NCBI GenBank assembly: GCA_016931085.1
Contig: JAFGFO010000460.1
Location: forward strand, 1 to 11,004
Source of the DNA: Thermoflexales bacterium
Lineage (GTDB): Bacteria > Chloroflexota > Anaerolineae > Fen-1058
DNA length: 11,004 nucleotides
Direction: 5' to 3'
In this document: piece after piece, positions 1 through 6,261 of the stretch
Position numbering within the stretch: the stretch's first letter is position 1
How the letters are laid out: every line of letters begins with the position of its first letter
Notes under the pieces: generated by a model
Told to the model about the DNA's origin: nothing
The model's input: the letters and a program-made list of their open reading frames with translations, nothing else
Database searches by the model: none
Translations under genes and position numbers: made by a program

Positions 1-1148
1 ACCGGGTAATCGGCCTGGAAGAGCTTGCGGTATTCTTCGAGCGCGAAGCGGTCGGTCATGCCGGCGATATAGTCGCACACAACCCGTGGCCAGAGGTTAT
101 CCCCCAGGCGGGCTCGGGTGGATAGGGGCAACTGGCAAGGCTCCGCCAGGTAGGCTTTGAACAGTTCCTCCAGGATGCGCTCGGCCTTGACCTGCATGCG
201 CATGACGCGGTGATGGCGGTACATGTGGTGGTACAAGAAATCCTTCAGGCCACGATTGTGATGGCGCATCTCGTCCGAAAAGCCGACGACGTTGTGGGCC
301 AGGGACTGCACGGCTTGCGGCGAGGCAATCCCTGACTCGAGCAGGCGTCGCTCGGTGGCGGATAACAGATCGCTCACTTCCAGGTTGATCAAGCGCCGGA
401 TCATGCGGTGCCGCCACAGATCGTCGAAGCCAGTCCCGTCCCATCCCACGCTGCTCTTGGTCCGCTCCCACAAGCTCAGCCCATCGAGCTGGGCCGGCTT
501 GAACAGCTCCGCACGCAGCCCATCGTCCAGGTCGTGCGCGTTGTAGGCCACCTCGTCGGCGGCGTTGCAGATTTGGGCCTCCAGCCCGGCCCGCTTGTGC
601 GGCTCATAGTCGTGGGCGGCCGACTGGTCGTACTCGGTCTCGTGCTTGACGATCCCTTCGCGCACCTCGTAGCTCAGGTTGAGGCCAGGAAAGTCGGGGT
701 AACGCTGCTCGAGCTTTTCGACGATGCGCAGGCTTTGCTGGTTGTGGTCAAAGCCGCCGTGCTCGGCCATCAGCCGGCGCAGAACGCTTTCTCCGGCGTG
801 CCCGAAAGGCGAATGGCCGATGTCGTGCACCAGGCAGATGGCTTCGGTCAAGTCCTGGTTGGCCCCCAGCGCGCGGGCGATGGTGCGCCCGATTTGAGCC
901 ACCTCGAGGGTGTGGGTCAAGCGGGTGCGGTAATAGTCCCCCTCGGTGATGACAAAAACCTGGGTCTTGTATTCCAGGCGGCGAAAGGCAGTCGTGTGGA
1001 TCACGCGGTCGCGGTCGCGTTGGTAAGCGGTGCGATAGGGATGCTCGTCTTCAGGCACCGTGCGCCCACGACTGTCACGGCTCTTCATGCCGTAGGGCGA
1101 CAGCGTGTTAGCTTCAATCTCTTCGAGTCGTTGGCGTGAAAAGATCAC
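1..1148 (-). CDS. dgt: Deoxyguanosinetriphosphate triphosphohydrolase-like protein (type 2 dGTPase), C-terminus cut by window edge
   Basis: HD-domain enzyme expected to split dNTPs (typically dGTP) into deoxynucleoside and triphosphate in the cytoplasm, controlling dNTP pools. Reading from a GTG at 1148, 382 codons are visible before the left edge. The N-terminal half carries the family signature: TAFRRLEYKTQV (53-64), THTLEV with H79, the HD pair H108-D109 followed by GHSPFGHAGE, and ADEVAYNAHDLDDG with metal-ligand candidate D198. The visible C-terminal end (DYIAGMTDRFALEEYRKLF) is typical of the last part of the family, so probably only a few residues are missing. The GTG start is chosen because an in-frame TGA, the stop of the upstream PH-domain gene, lies only 6 bases before it and no ATG follows until residue 21, inside the conserved N-terminal motif SPYGMKSRDSRGR. 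No good Shine-Dalgarno is seen, so translational coupling to the upstream gene is likely. Last visible gene of the operon promoted at 3741-3769. Confidence 0.93.
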   Translation of the reverse strand, partial: MIFSRQRLEEIEANTLSPYGMKSRDSRGRTVPEDEHPYRTAYQRDRDRVIHTTAFRRLEYKTQVFVITEGDYYRTRLTHTLEVAQIGRTIARALGANQDLTEAICLVHDIGHSPFGHAGESVLRRLMAEHGGFDHNQQSLRIVEKLEQRYPDFPGLNLSYEVREGIVKHETEYDQSAAHDYEPHKRAGLEAQICNAADEVAYNAHDLDDGLRAELFKPAQLDGLSLWERTKSSVGWDGTGFDDLWRHRMIRRLINLEVSDLLSATERRLLESGIASPQAVQSLAHNVVGFSDEMRHHNRGLKDFLYHHMYRHHRVMRMQVKAERILEELFKAYLAEPCQLPLSTRARLGDNLWPRVVCDYIAGMTDRFALEEYRKLFQADYP

Positions 1149-1154
1149 AGCAAA

Positions 1155-1796
1155 TCAGAATATTTTCTCTTCCAGATTGCGGATGTCTTCCGGCATAACG
1201 TCGGGCATGACCAGCCCACCCACCACCTGGGCCTTGCCCTCTTTGAACGCATAGCCGCTCATGCTGAACACCAGGTCACGCGCCCCCGTCCAGGTTTGGA
1301 ACATGCCCCACCAGGGATTGCGTGAGAAGTTGGTATCCACCACCGAGATGCGCTTCGTGCCGCCCAGGCGCACGGTCTCAACTCGCCACCAGTGCTCGGG
1401 ATCGGGGATGTACAGGATGGTGCGCCGGTTGGTGATGATCAGCCGCCATTGTTCGTAACGCAGCCTCTCAACTGCCGCCCACAATAACAACGCCAAGGGC
1501 AGCAGCAGCGTCAGCCAGGAGATGAGCATCGAGTTCCATATCCGGATTTCCACGTAAGCCACCAACGCGAGCATCAAGAGGGCAATGCTCGCAATGAGCC
1601 AGCTATAATGCCAGAGAAAGGTGGGAAATGCACTGCGATACCACGCCTGGCGGATTTCCAACTCGACCTCCTCGCCTTCCAAGAGATCGAGCGTAGGCAA
1701 GGTATAAACAGTCAAGGCATGCACGAGGGCGAGCACGCGCACGCCTGCCTGGCTGTGAGCTATACGGCCACGCCATTTTTGAATCCAGTTCGCCAT
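1155..1796 (-). CDS. Membrane protein with bacterial PH-like domain
   Basis: A 213-residue protein with two hydrophobic helices (about 64-83 and 90-109) separated by a very short turn, followed by a C-terminal region of about 100 residues that looks like a bacterial pleckstrin-homology (bPH/YdbS-like) domain: it opens with EQWRLIITNRRTILYIPD (115-132), the usual strand pattern after the membrane segment, and continues with alternating strands to the end. The N-terminal 60 residues are soluble and acidic around LLEGEEVELE. The PH part is predicted to be cytoplasmic next to the membrane; no ligand can be named. The ATG at 1796 lies 22 bases after the LysM gene stop and has no clear Shine-Dalgarno, so it may be coupled. 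The stop is 6 bases from the dgt start. The domain call rests on pattern recognition, not on a search. Confidence 0.75.
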   Translation of the reverse strand: MANWIQKWRGRIAHSQAGVRVLALVHALTVYTLPTLDLLEGEEVELEIRQAWYRSAFPTFLWHYSWLIASIALLMLALVAYVEIRIWNSMLISWLTLLLPLALLLWAAVERLRYEQWRLIITNRRTILYIPDPEHWWRVETVRLGGTKRISVVDTNFSRNPWWGMFQTWTGARDLVFSMSGYAFKEGKAQVVGGLVMPDVMPEDIRNLEEKIF

Positions 1797-1818
1797 TCGC
1801 TGTCGTCACGCCAGCTTG

Positions 1819-2346
1819 TCATTTAGGAATGATGAGCTTTTGACCGGCCTTGATGTTGTCGGGATTTGCCAGGTTATTGGCCGCTTGAAGAGCTGCCACG
1901 CTCACGCCATACTTGCGTGAGATGCTGTAAAGCGTCTCGCCCAGTTGGACCGTATGCTCTTGGCCTGGCACAGACGTGGCAGCCGATTGCAGACTCTGCC
2001 CCCCAGGACTAGCTACAGGCGATACCGGCGCCGCGGGCTGTGGCTGGACCGGGGTGCGCGTGGCGGCTGGCAGGCCCGTCGTCCCCTGGAAAATCTCGCC
2101 GGCCTTTTCTCCCAATGTGTCTACGTCTTGCGAGGTGTCAGCCATGTCCAGAAAGCGGACGGCTATGCCGGGAAAGACGCGCACGGTGACAAAACTGGCA
2201 ATCAACACGGCCAGCACGGCGCCCACAAAGTACATGATCACGCCCATGGGCTGGGTGGCCTTGACCTTGTCTTTAAAGATCAACCAAAAGCCCCAGATAA
2301 ATCCCAACACGACCAGAAAGAAAGCTAGCAGTAAACCGGTATCCAT
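1819..2346 (-). CDS. Two-helix membrane protein with C-terminal LysM domain
   Basis: A 175-residue protein with hydrophobic helices at about 4-24 and 35-58, a linker rich in Pro, Ala, Ser and Gln (about 90-128), and one C-terminal LysM domain (about 131-174: HTVQLGETLYSISRKYGVS ... NPDNIKAGQKLIIPK). LysM domains bind N-acetylglucosamine-containing polymers such as peptidoglycan. With the helices at the N-terminus and a disordered spacer, the likely layout is a membrane anchor holding a wall-binding domain outside the cell. The start is well supported: GGGAGG (2353-2358 on the reverse strand) lies 6 bases before the ATG. It sits 39 bases after the transglycosylase/M23 gene and 22 before the PH-domain gene, consistent with co-transcription and a shared envelope role. 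No catalytic domain is visible. Confidence 0.85.
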   Translation of the reverse strand: MDTGLLLAFFLVVLGFIWGFWLIFKDKVKATQPMGVIMYFVGAVLAVLIASFVTVRVFPGIAVRFLDMADTSQDVDTLGEKAGEIFQGTTGLPAATRTPVQPQPAAPVSPVASPGGQSLQSAATSVPGQEHTVQLGETLYSISRKYGVSVAALQAANNLANPDNIKAGQKLIIPK

Positions 2347-2385
2347 CGTATACCTCCCTGTGAGTCGATGCAGCGCTCAACTCCA

Positions 2386-3714
2386 TTATTTGGGCAAAGC
2401 AGGAATAAAGGCACCCGGATCGACATACGCTCGTTCTATTTTATCATAAATTGAAAAATGTACATGTGGCCCAGTCGCTCGCCCCTGGGCACCCATCACC
2501 CCCACGCGCTGCCCGCAAACGACGCTCCCCTCGCGAACCAGATATGACCTTGGATGCAGCATCGTCACGATCCACTCGGCGTTTTCAATGCGAATGGTCG
2601 TGTTCTGCCACTGATCCGTGTAGGTCGTCACCCCACCTGGCATGGGCGATTGGAGCGGCGAAGCCGGGTTTGTGCTCGATCCAATGTCAATCCCCGGCAG
2701 CGCATACGAGCAGCCGTGCAAGTCCTGCGTGAGCACGGGATCCTCCACGACCGGGTTGCGCCGGGGGCGAAGCTCGGGGTCTCCGCCGCTGTGCGGCTCG
2801 ACCAGGCACTCTGGTGTGCGTGCCTCGCGCCAGGCCTCGGTCAAAAGGCCAACCTCCTGTTCAGGGTGCATGACAGGCCCCAAGACGGACGATATGTCCG
2901 GCCAATTGGCCACCCGGTCGCGCCAACGGGTCAAAGTGTCCACCAACGGCCGGAGAAGCATGTACCCGAACGATCGGTTCAGATGTGTGCCTTCCGGACT
3001 GTCTATCAAGTTAAGGATCAGGCTTTCGGTCGCCAGGTGCGCCGGCCATGCACCCAGGATTTGCAAGCGGTAGGTGGCGCCACGCACGTCGCGGTGAATC
3101 ATGGATTGGTGGGCCTTGTCATAGTTATTCATGACATACGCCGAGCGATTCGCATCCATCCGGGCGTTGGCCCCAGCGTTGTAGGCCAGGTAGCAGTGCT
3201 TGATCAGGTCTGGGTCAGTCGTGGTATAGCGCACTTGCAAACACCGCGCTTTGAACTCGCGCGCCCCAAGCCGCAATTGCTGCTCGATCTCAGCCGCGCC
3301 AATCGGCCCAGGCGTAAAGCAAGCTTGCTGCCCACTGCTGACCAGGTCGTGCAGCCCCATGATTCCTTCGCAATTATCCGGGTTCACTGCCTCCAACCCC
3401 GCCTCTTTGTACCATAAAACCAACGGCGTAACCGAGGGCACGTCTACTTCACGCGCGATCTGGTCCGAAAGTGTGGCCCATTTGACGATCTGGCGCTGCG
3501 CCGGGCGCTGCAACACGTACTGTTGATCCATGTACACGTGGCTGCCCAGAACAGCCACTGTTGGCACGCCAAGTAGCAACAACACGTCCAGCATCCCATC
3601 CAAGATGCCAAGCAATCCGATCTTGAGTTGAGCTTTCAGCGCTGGCACCACATAGTGCTGCGCCCACTGCTGAAACCAGCTTTTGATCGCGTTAACAAGC
3701 TCTGCGGGCCACAT
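2386..3714 (-). CDS. Membrane-anchored lytic transglycosylase-like + M23 (LytM) peptidase fusion, M23 site degenerate
   Basis: A 442-residue fusion of two wall-hydrolase folds. A hydrophobic N-terminal segment (about 33-58) should anchor it with the rest outside. Residues about 95-185 resemble a lysozyme-like transglycosylase domain: E104 in WYKEAG at the catalytic Glu position, GIMGLHDL (117-124) matching the family's GxMGLMQL, and LAYNAGANA (176-184) matching AYNAG. The C-terminal part (about 331-437) is an M23/LytM domain, with H387 and GPHVHF (H417, H419) in place. The first zinc motif, usually HxGxD, reads LPGID: D343 is kept but the His is L339. This predicts weak or absent endopeptidase activity, as in LytM regulators such as EnvC or NlpD; wall binding or activation of another hydrolase is an alternative. 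First gene of the operon, with its promoter directly upstream. The ATG at 3714 gives a leader of about 20 bases; no strong Shine-Dalgarno is seen. Confidence 0.82.
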   Translation of the reverse strand: MWPAELVNAIKSWFQQWAQHYVVPALKAQLKIGLLGILDGMLDVLLLLGVPTVAVLGSHVYMDQQYVLQRPAQRQIVKWATLSDQIAREVDVPSVTPLVLWYKEAGLEAVNPDNCEGIMGLHDLVSSGQQACFTPGPIGAAEIEQQLRLGAREFKARCLQVRYTTTDPDLIKHCYLAYNAGANARMDANRSAYVMNNYDKAHQSMIHRDVRGATYRLQILGAWPAHLATESLILNLIDSPEGTHLNRSFGYMLLRPLVDTLTRWRDRVANWPDISSVLGPVMHPEQEVGLLTEAWREARTPECLVEPHSGGDPELRPRRNPVVEDPVLTQDLHGCSYALPGIDIGSSTNPASPLQSPMPGGVTTYTDQWQNTTIRIENAEWIVTMLHPRSYLVREGSVVCGQRVGVMGAQGRATGPHVHFSIYDKIERAYVDPGAFIPALPK

Positions 3715-3740
3715 ACTCGTGCATCTTGGTATTAGAAATA

Positions 3741-3769
3741 ATTATAATATCTTTATAGTACAAAGTCAA
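3741..3769 (-). promoter_or_regulatory. Sigma70-type promoter for the wall-hydrolase/LysM/PH/dgt operon
   Basis: Reading the reverse strand, TTGACT (3769-3764) is followed by a 17-base spacer and a perfect TATAAT (3746-3741). Transcription should start near 3734, about 20 bases before the ATG at 3714. The whole gap is A+T-rich, unlike the flanking genes. Five of six -35 bases and all six -10 bases match consensus, with the ideal spacing. No operator-like inverted repeat is evident. Confidence 0.85.
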
Positions 3770-3804
3770 GGAAAGAACGTACGACGTGAAAAATAAGCAG
3801 TGGC

Positions 3805-4791
3805 TCACGGGCGCAGCCACGGTTTGCGATTGGGAACGAACAGCTCACCGGCCTCACCTGGTCCGGTCGGGCGGGTGCGCTTGCCCAGGGCGCCTGGGGT
3901 GAGGTTATCATAAGGCTGGCCTTGATACGCCGGCGAGAACTGGGGCTGGCCAGCCAGCCAGCGGCGAAAGGCGGAGGCCGCCTGGCTCATGTCATCCGGC
4001 AGGAGCAAAATGGACAGCAGCCGCTTGACTACCCACTCGAACAAGCTGGGAACCTGGGCCGCGAAAAAAGCGACTGTTTCGGGTGTAAGCGCTTCGTAGA
4101 AGCCTGCGCGCCGGATCGTGTCGGCCTGCAGCAGCACGGGCTCCCAAGGGCCGTGGTACTCTTCGATATAGTGGTTGACCGCTTCAGACTTGGCGCCCAC
4201 GCGGCCAGTGTCCCACGTCAGCAGCACGCGGGTGGGATAAATGAGTTGATCGACGACCGCGGTAGGATGCTGGTGATAATACGCCCATTCCCCTCCCCTA
4301 GGCATACGCAAGGGCAATGAGAGCTGGGGCGCTTGGAGCAGATTAGCCAGTTTCCAAAGCACGTAAGCGCGCAGCTGTTCCAGCGTGGGCCGCGCGAGCT
4401 CGTCGCGGATTTCCTCTCCCCAAACGAGCACACCGTCCTCAACCAGGTTACTCAGCTCGGCCGGCCCCCACCCTTCGGGCTGATTCTGCCAGCTCGTGTT
4501 GTTCAGGGCAGCCGCCGGCAGGCAGCACGAAAAGGGGGGCTTCCGCCAGGCCGGCTGCGCCGAGAGGGCAGCAAGACTGGCGGCCTGGGCGCGAGTGCCA
4601 AGCTGGCTTGGCTCGCCTTGCCGGACGACGCTCACGCCGTTCACGTCGCTCCAGCCGGGCACGTAAGCGCCGGTGCTCAGGCTGCCCAGCAAATAAACCG
4701 ACAGCAACTCGTCGCCGAACTCGCGCTGCAAGGCGGTCAGGTACGCCTCTAACAGGGTGTTGACTTCAGGATAATCCGTTGGATTGAGCAT
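3805..4791 (-). CDS. AadA-like nucleotidyltransferase-fold protein with altered catalytic motif
   Basis: A 328-residue protein whose N-terminus has the nucleotidyltransferase signature: LLGSLSTGAYVPGWSDV (34-50), matching GSx(n)G...SD, then NGVSVV. The middle and C-terminal parts resemble the helical domain of aminoglycoside adenylyltransferases (AadA/ANT(3'') and relatives), including TGRVGAKSEAVNHYIEEY (195-212). In active enzymes the motif is SDxD, with both Asp binding metal; here it is S48-D49-V50-N51 (codon AAC), so the second Asp is lost. The protein is longer than AadA (about 260 residues) and has a Pro/Gly-rich tail (about 283-328). It may be a diverged or inactive homologue, and its substrate is unknown; I would not call it a resistance gene. 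The start is fixed by an in-frame TAA two codons upstream of the ATG. It lies 59 bases after the radical SAM gene and may share its transcript. Confidence 0.7.
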   Translation of the reverse strand: MLNPTDYPEVNTLLEAYLTALQREFGDELLSVYLLGSLSTGAYVPGWSDVNGVSVVRQGEPSQLGTRAQAASLAALSAQPAWRKPPFSCCLPAAALNNTSWQNQPEGWGPAELSNLVEDGVLVWGEEIRDELARPTLEQLRAYVLWKLANLLQAPQLSLPLRMPRGGEWAYYHQHPTAVVDQLIYPTRVLLTWDTGRVGAKSEAVNHYIEEYHGPWEPVLLQADTIRRAGFYEALTPETVAFFAAQVPSLFEWVVKRLLSILLLPDDMSQAASAFRRWLAGQPQFSPAYQGQPYDNLTPGALGKRTRPTGPGEAGELFVPNRKPWLRP

Positions 4792-4809
4792 TCGTTACCA
4801 TACCAGCCA

Positions 4810-4840
4810 GACTTCCGAAGTCTTGAAGACTTCGGAAGTC
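4810..4840. repeat. 31-base palindromic repeat made of two smaller palindromes
   Basis: A perfect inverted repeat with 15-base arms around a single central base (4825). Each half holds a 13-mer that is itself nearly self-complementary: GACTTCCGAAGTC (4810-4822) and GACTTCGGAAGTC (4828-4840), separated by TTGAA. It lies between the radical SAM stop and the nucleotidyltransferase start. No T-run follows on the reverse strand, so a simple intrinsic terminator is less likely than a dispersed REP-like element, although a hairpin in the mRNA could protect or attenuate it. Confidence 0.85.
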
Positions 4841-4850
4841 TCCTCAATTC

Positions 4851-5786
4851 CTACTCCTCGTGCTCCTGCATCCAGCCGTTTTCCAGCCCGGCCTCGTCAA
4901 AGGCTTGCAAGGCGGCTTCGTATTCCTCGGGCGTGATCTTGCGCCCCAGTTGAGGATGGTCGAGCGCCTTGTGCGCTGGGAAATACTGGTCCATTAAGCT
5001 GACGTGCACGCGCGGCGACAGCTCGGTCGCGATCCACCCCAGCACCTCGGGCGTGCCGGCCAGGTTTTCGGGCAGCACCAGGTGGCGGACGATCATGCCG
5101 CGCACGGCCAGGCCATCGTCGTCCAGTACCAGATCGTCCCCCACTTGCCGGGCAATCTCTTTCAATGTCGCCCGGTTGTGCTCGACATAGCGCGGAAAGC
5201 CCGACAATCTGCGCGCGATGCCGTCGTCAGCGTACTTGGCGTCTGGCAAGTAAATGTCGATGACCCCCTCCAGCCAGCGCAGCGTCTCAAGCGTTTCGTA
5301 ACCGCTGCAATTATACACCAACGGGATGCCAAGTCCAAGTCCGGCGGCAATGTCGACGGCGGCCAGGATGGCCGGCACAAAGTGGGTGGGGGTGACCAAG
5401 TTGATGTTGTGGCAGCCCTTTTTGTTTTGGAGTTCGAGCATCATCTCGGCCAGGCGCTCGTAACTGACCTGTTGCCCGTGGTGGAGCTGGCTGATGGGAT
5501 AGTTCTGGCAAAAGATGCACCGGCCGGTGCAGCCCGAGAAGAACACCGTGCCCGAGCCGGAGCAGCCCGAGATGGGCGGCTCTTCCCAGGGGTGGACGTT
5601 CCAAGCGGCCACCACCGGCAGCTCACCCATGCCGCACGGGCCGCGCTCGCCGTCCAGCCGCTTCACCCCGCAGCGGCGTGGGCAAAGCTCGCAGCGTTCG
5701 AGCGCCGCGCGGGCATGCTCGGCCCGCCGCGCCAGCTCGCCGGAGGCGTGGAGAGCCACATAGCTTGGGGGACGTGATCGTCTCAC
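4851..5786 (-). CDS. PflX-like radical SAM protein (COG1313-type, pyruvate formate-lyase activating enzyme homologue)
   Basis: A 311-residue cytoplasmic iron-sulfur protein of the radical SAM superfamily. The 4Fe-4S/SAM motif CTGRCIFC (C86, C90, C93) sits in SGSGTVFFSGCTGRCIFCQN, typical of the PflX/PflA-related group, and LVTPTHFVP (130-138) is also characteristic. The N-terminus has an additional Cys cluster (C32, C35, C39, C51) usual in this group, perhaps for a second metal or cluster. Length matches the family. The substrate is unknown; pflX-type genes are named for similarity to glycyl-radical activases, but no glycyl-radical enzyme is visible here. The start is a GTG at 5786 overlapping the hicA stop (GTGA), with GGTGG 6 bases upstream (5793-5797), so translation is probably coupled to hicA. 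A later GTG at residue 10 lacks a ribosome site. Confidence 0.85.
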   Translation of the reverse strand: MRRSRPPSYVALHASGELARRAEHARAALERCELCPRRCGVKRLDGERGPCGMGELPVVAAWNVHPWEEPPISGCSGSGTVFFSGCTGRCIFCQNYPISQLHHGQQVSYERLAEMMLELQNKKGCHNINLVTPTHFVPAILAAVDIAAGLGLGIPLVYNCSGYETLETLRWLEGVIDIYLPDAKYADDGIARRLSGFPRYVEHNRATLKEIARQVGDDLVLDDDGLAVRGMIVRHLVLPENLAGTPEVLGWIATELSPRVHVSLMDQYFPAHKALDHPQLGRKITPEEYEAALQAFDEAGLENGWMQEHEE

Positions 5787-6007
5787 AGCAGACCACCTAA
5801 CTCGTCCTTGCTGATACCTGCTTGTCTCAAAATCTCAAGCAGTGTCCCTCTCGGCACATCCTTTTTGTGGAAAGGAACGACGGCTCGCTTTTTCGTCTCT
5901 GGGTGATAATAGATGCGGTGGCTGCCTCTAGCTCTATCCAGGATAAAGCCTTTCCTTTCAAGCACCTGGATAACCTCGCGTGATGTCAAGGAAGGGAGTC
6001 TAGGCAT
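5783..6007 (-). CDS. hicA: HicA family toxin (mRNA interferase)
   Basis: A 74-residue protein matching HicA toxins: MPRLPSLTSREVI at the N-terminus, then the double-stranded-RNA-binding-like fold with G28-S29-H30-R31, where H30 is the expected catalytic His, then VVPFHKK and a helical end (RGTLLEILRQAGIS). HicA proteins cleave mRNA until neutralised by HicB. The open frame runs further upstream, but the extra residues overlap hicB and do not look like HicA, so I take the ATG at 6007, which overlaps the end of hicB by 8 bases. An ATG two codons earlier (6013) is possible. The stop overlaps the radical SAM start. GC here is near 50%, against 70% or more in the flanking genes, suggesting acquisition. 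Key residues look intact. Confidence 0.9.
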   Translation of the reverse strand: MPRLPSLTSREVIQVLERKGFILDRARGSHRIYYHPETKKRAVVPFHKKDVPRGTLLEILRQAGISKDELGGLL

Positions 6008-6233
6008 ACGCATTGACCATGAGCGTGTATTCGAGTGTTCCTGCCTCAGTGGGTATTTCTTCGCCATGCTCCGCCAGGCTTTCCAGGTATAACTCGATGG
6101 CTTCTTGGGCCATTTCTATGGCTTCATCCACAGTCTCTCCGTAGGTGACACAGCCAGGTAGAGAAGGGACAGTTACGGTATATCCACCTTCTGGCTCTTT
6201 TCTGAGCATGACCCGGTAACTTTGTACTTTCAT
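6000..6233 (-). CDS. hicB: HicB family antitoxin, short form without DNA-binding domain
   Basis: A 77-residue protein with the degenerate RNase H-like fold of HicB/UPF0150 antitoxins: YRVMLRKEPEGGYTVTVPSLPGCVTYG (about 6-32), then a helix (TVDEAIEMAQEAIELYLESL) and a final strand (TLEYTLMV). It should bind and block HicA. It ends after this fold, so the C-terminal HTH or ribbon-helix-helix domain of longer HicB proteins is missing and direct autoregulation is not expected. The order is antitoxin first, toxin second. The ATG at 6233 has a GGGG about 8 bases upstream and is 28 bases after the GTPase stop. No convincing promoter is seen just upstream. About 49% GC over 6001-6240 by count, clearly lower than the neighbours. 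Confidence 0.9.
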   Translation of the reverse strand: MKVQSYRVMLRKEPEGGYTVTVPSLPGCVTYGETVDEAIEMAQEAIELYLESLAEHGEEIPTEAGTLEYTLMVNAYA

Positions 6234-6261
6234 ATTCTATTCCCCTTGGGTTCGTTCTATC

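Noticed and set aside
408..1139. Plus-strand open frame of 243 codons opposite dgt
   Set aside because: It is the mirror of a clearly recognisable dGTPase reading on the minus strand; its product has no familiar motif and the composition typical of an antisense frame.
3692..3724. Ten-codon open frame (MHEYVARRAC) overlapping the start of the wall-hydrolase gene
   Set aside because: It lies between the promoter and the start of the first gene, as a leader peptide could, but has no ribosome site and is short enough to arise by chance.
3785..3808. Possible terminator after the nucleotidyltransferase gene
   Set aside because: Only a 4-base GTGA/TCAC pairing is visible, with a loop of more than 10 bases; too weak to call.
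6008..6067. N-terminal extension of HicA by 20 residues
   Set aside because: The extra residues overlap hicB coding sequence and do not resemble any HicA; the conserved part starts at MPRLPSL.
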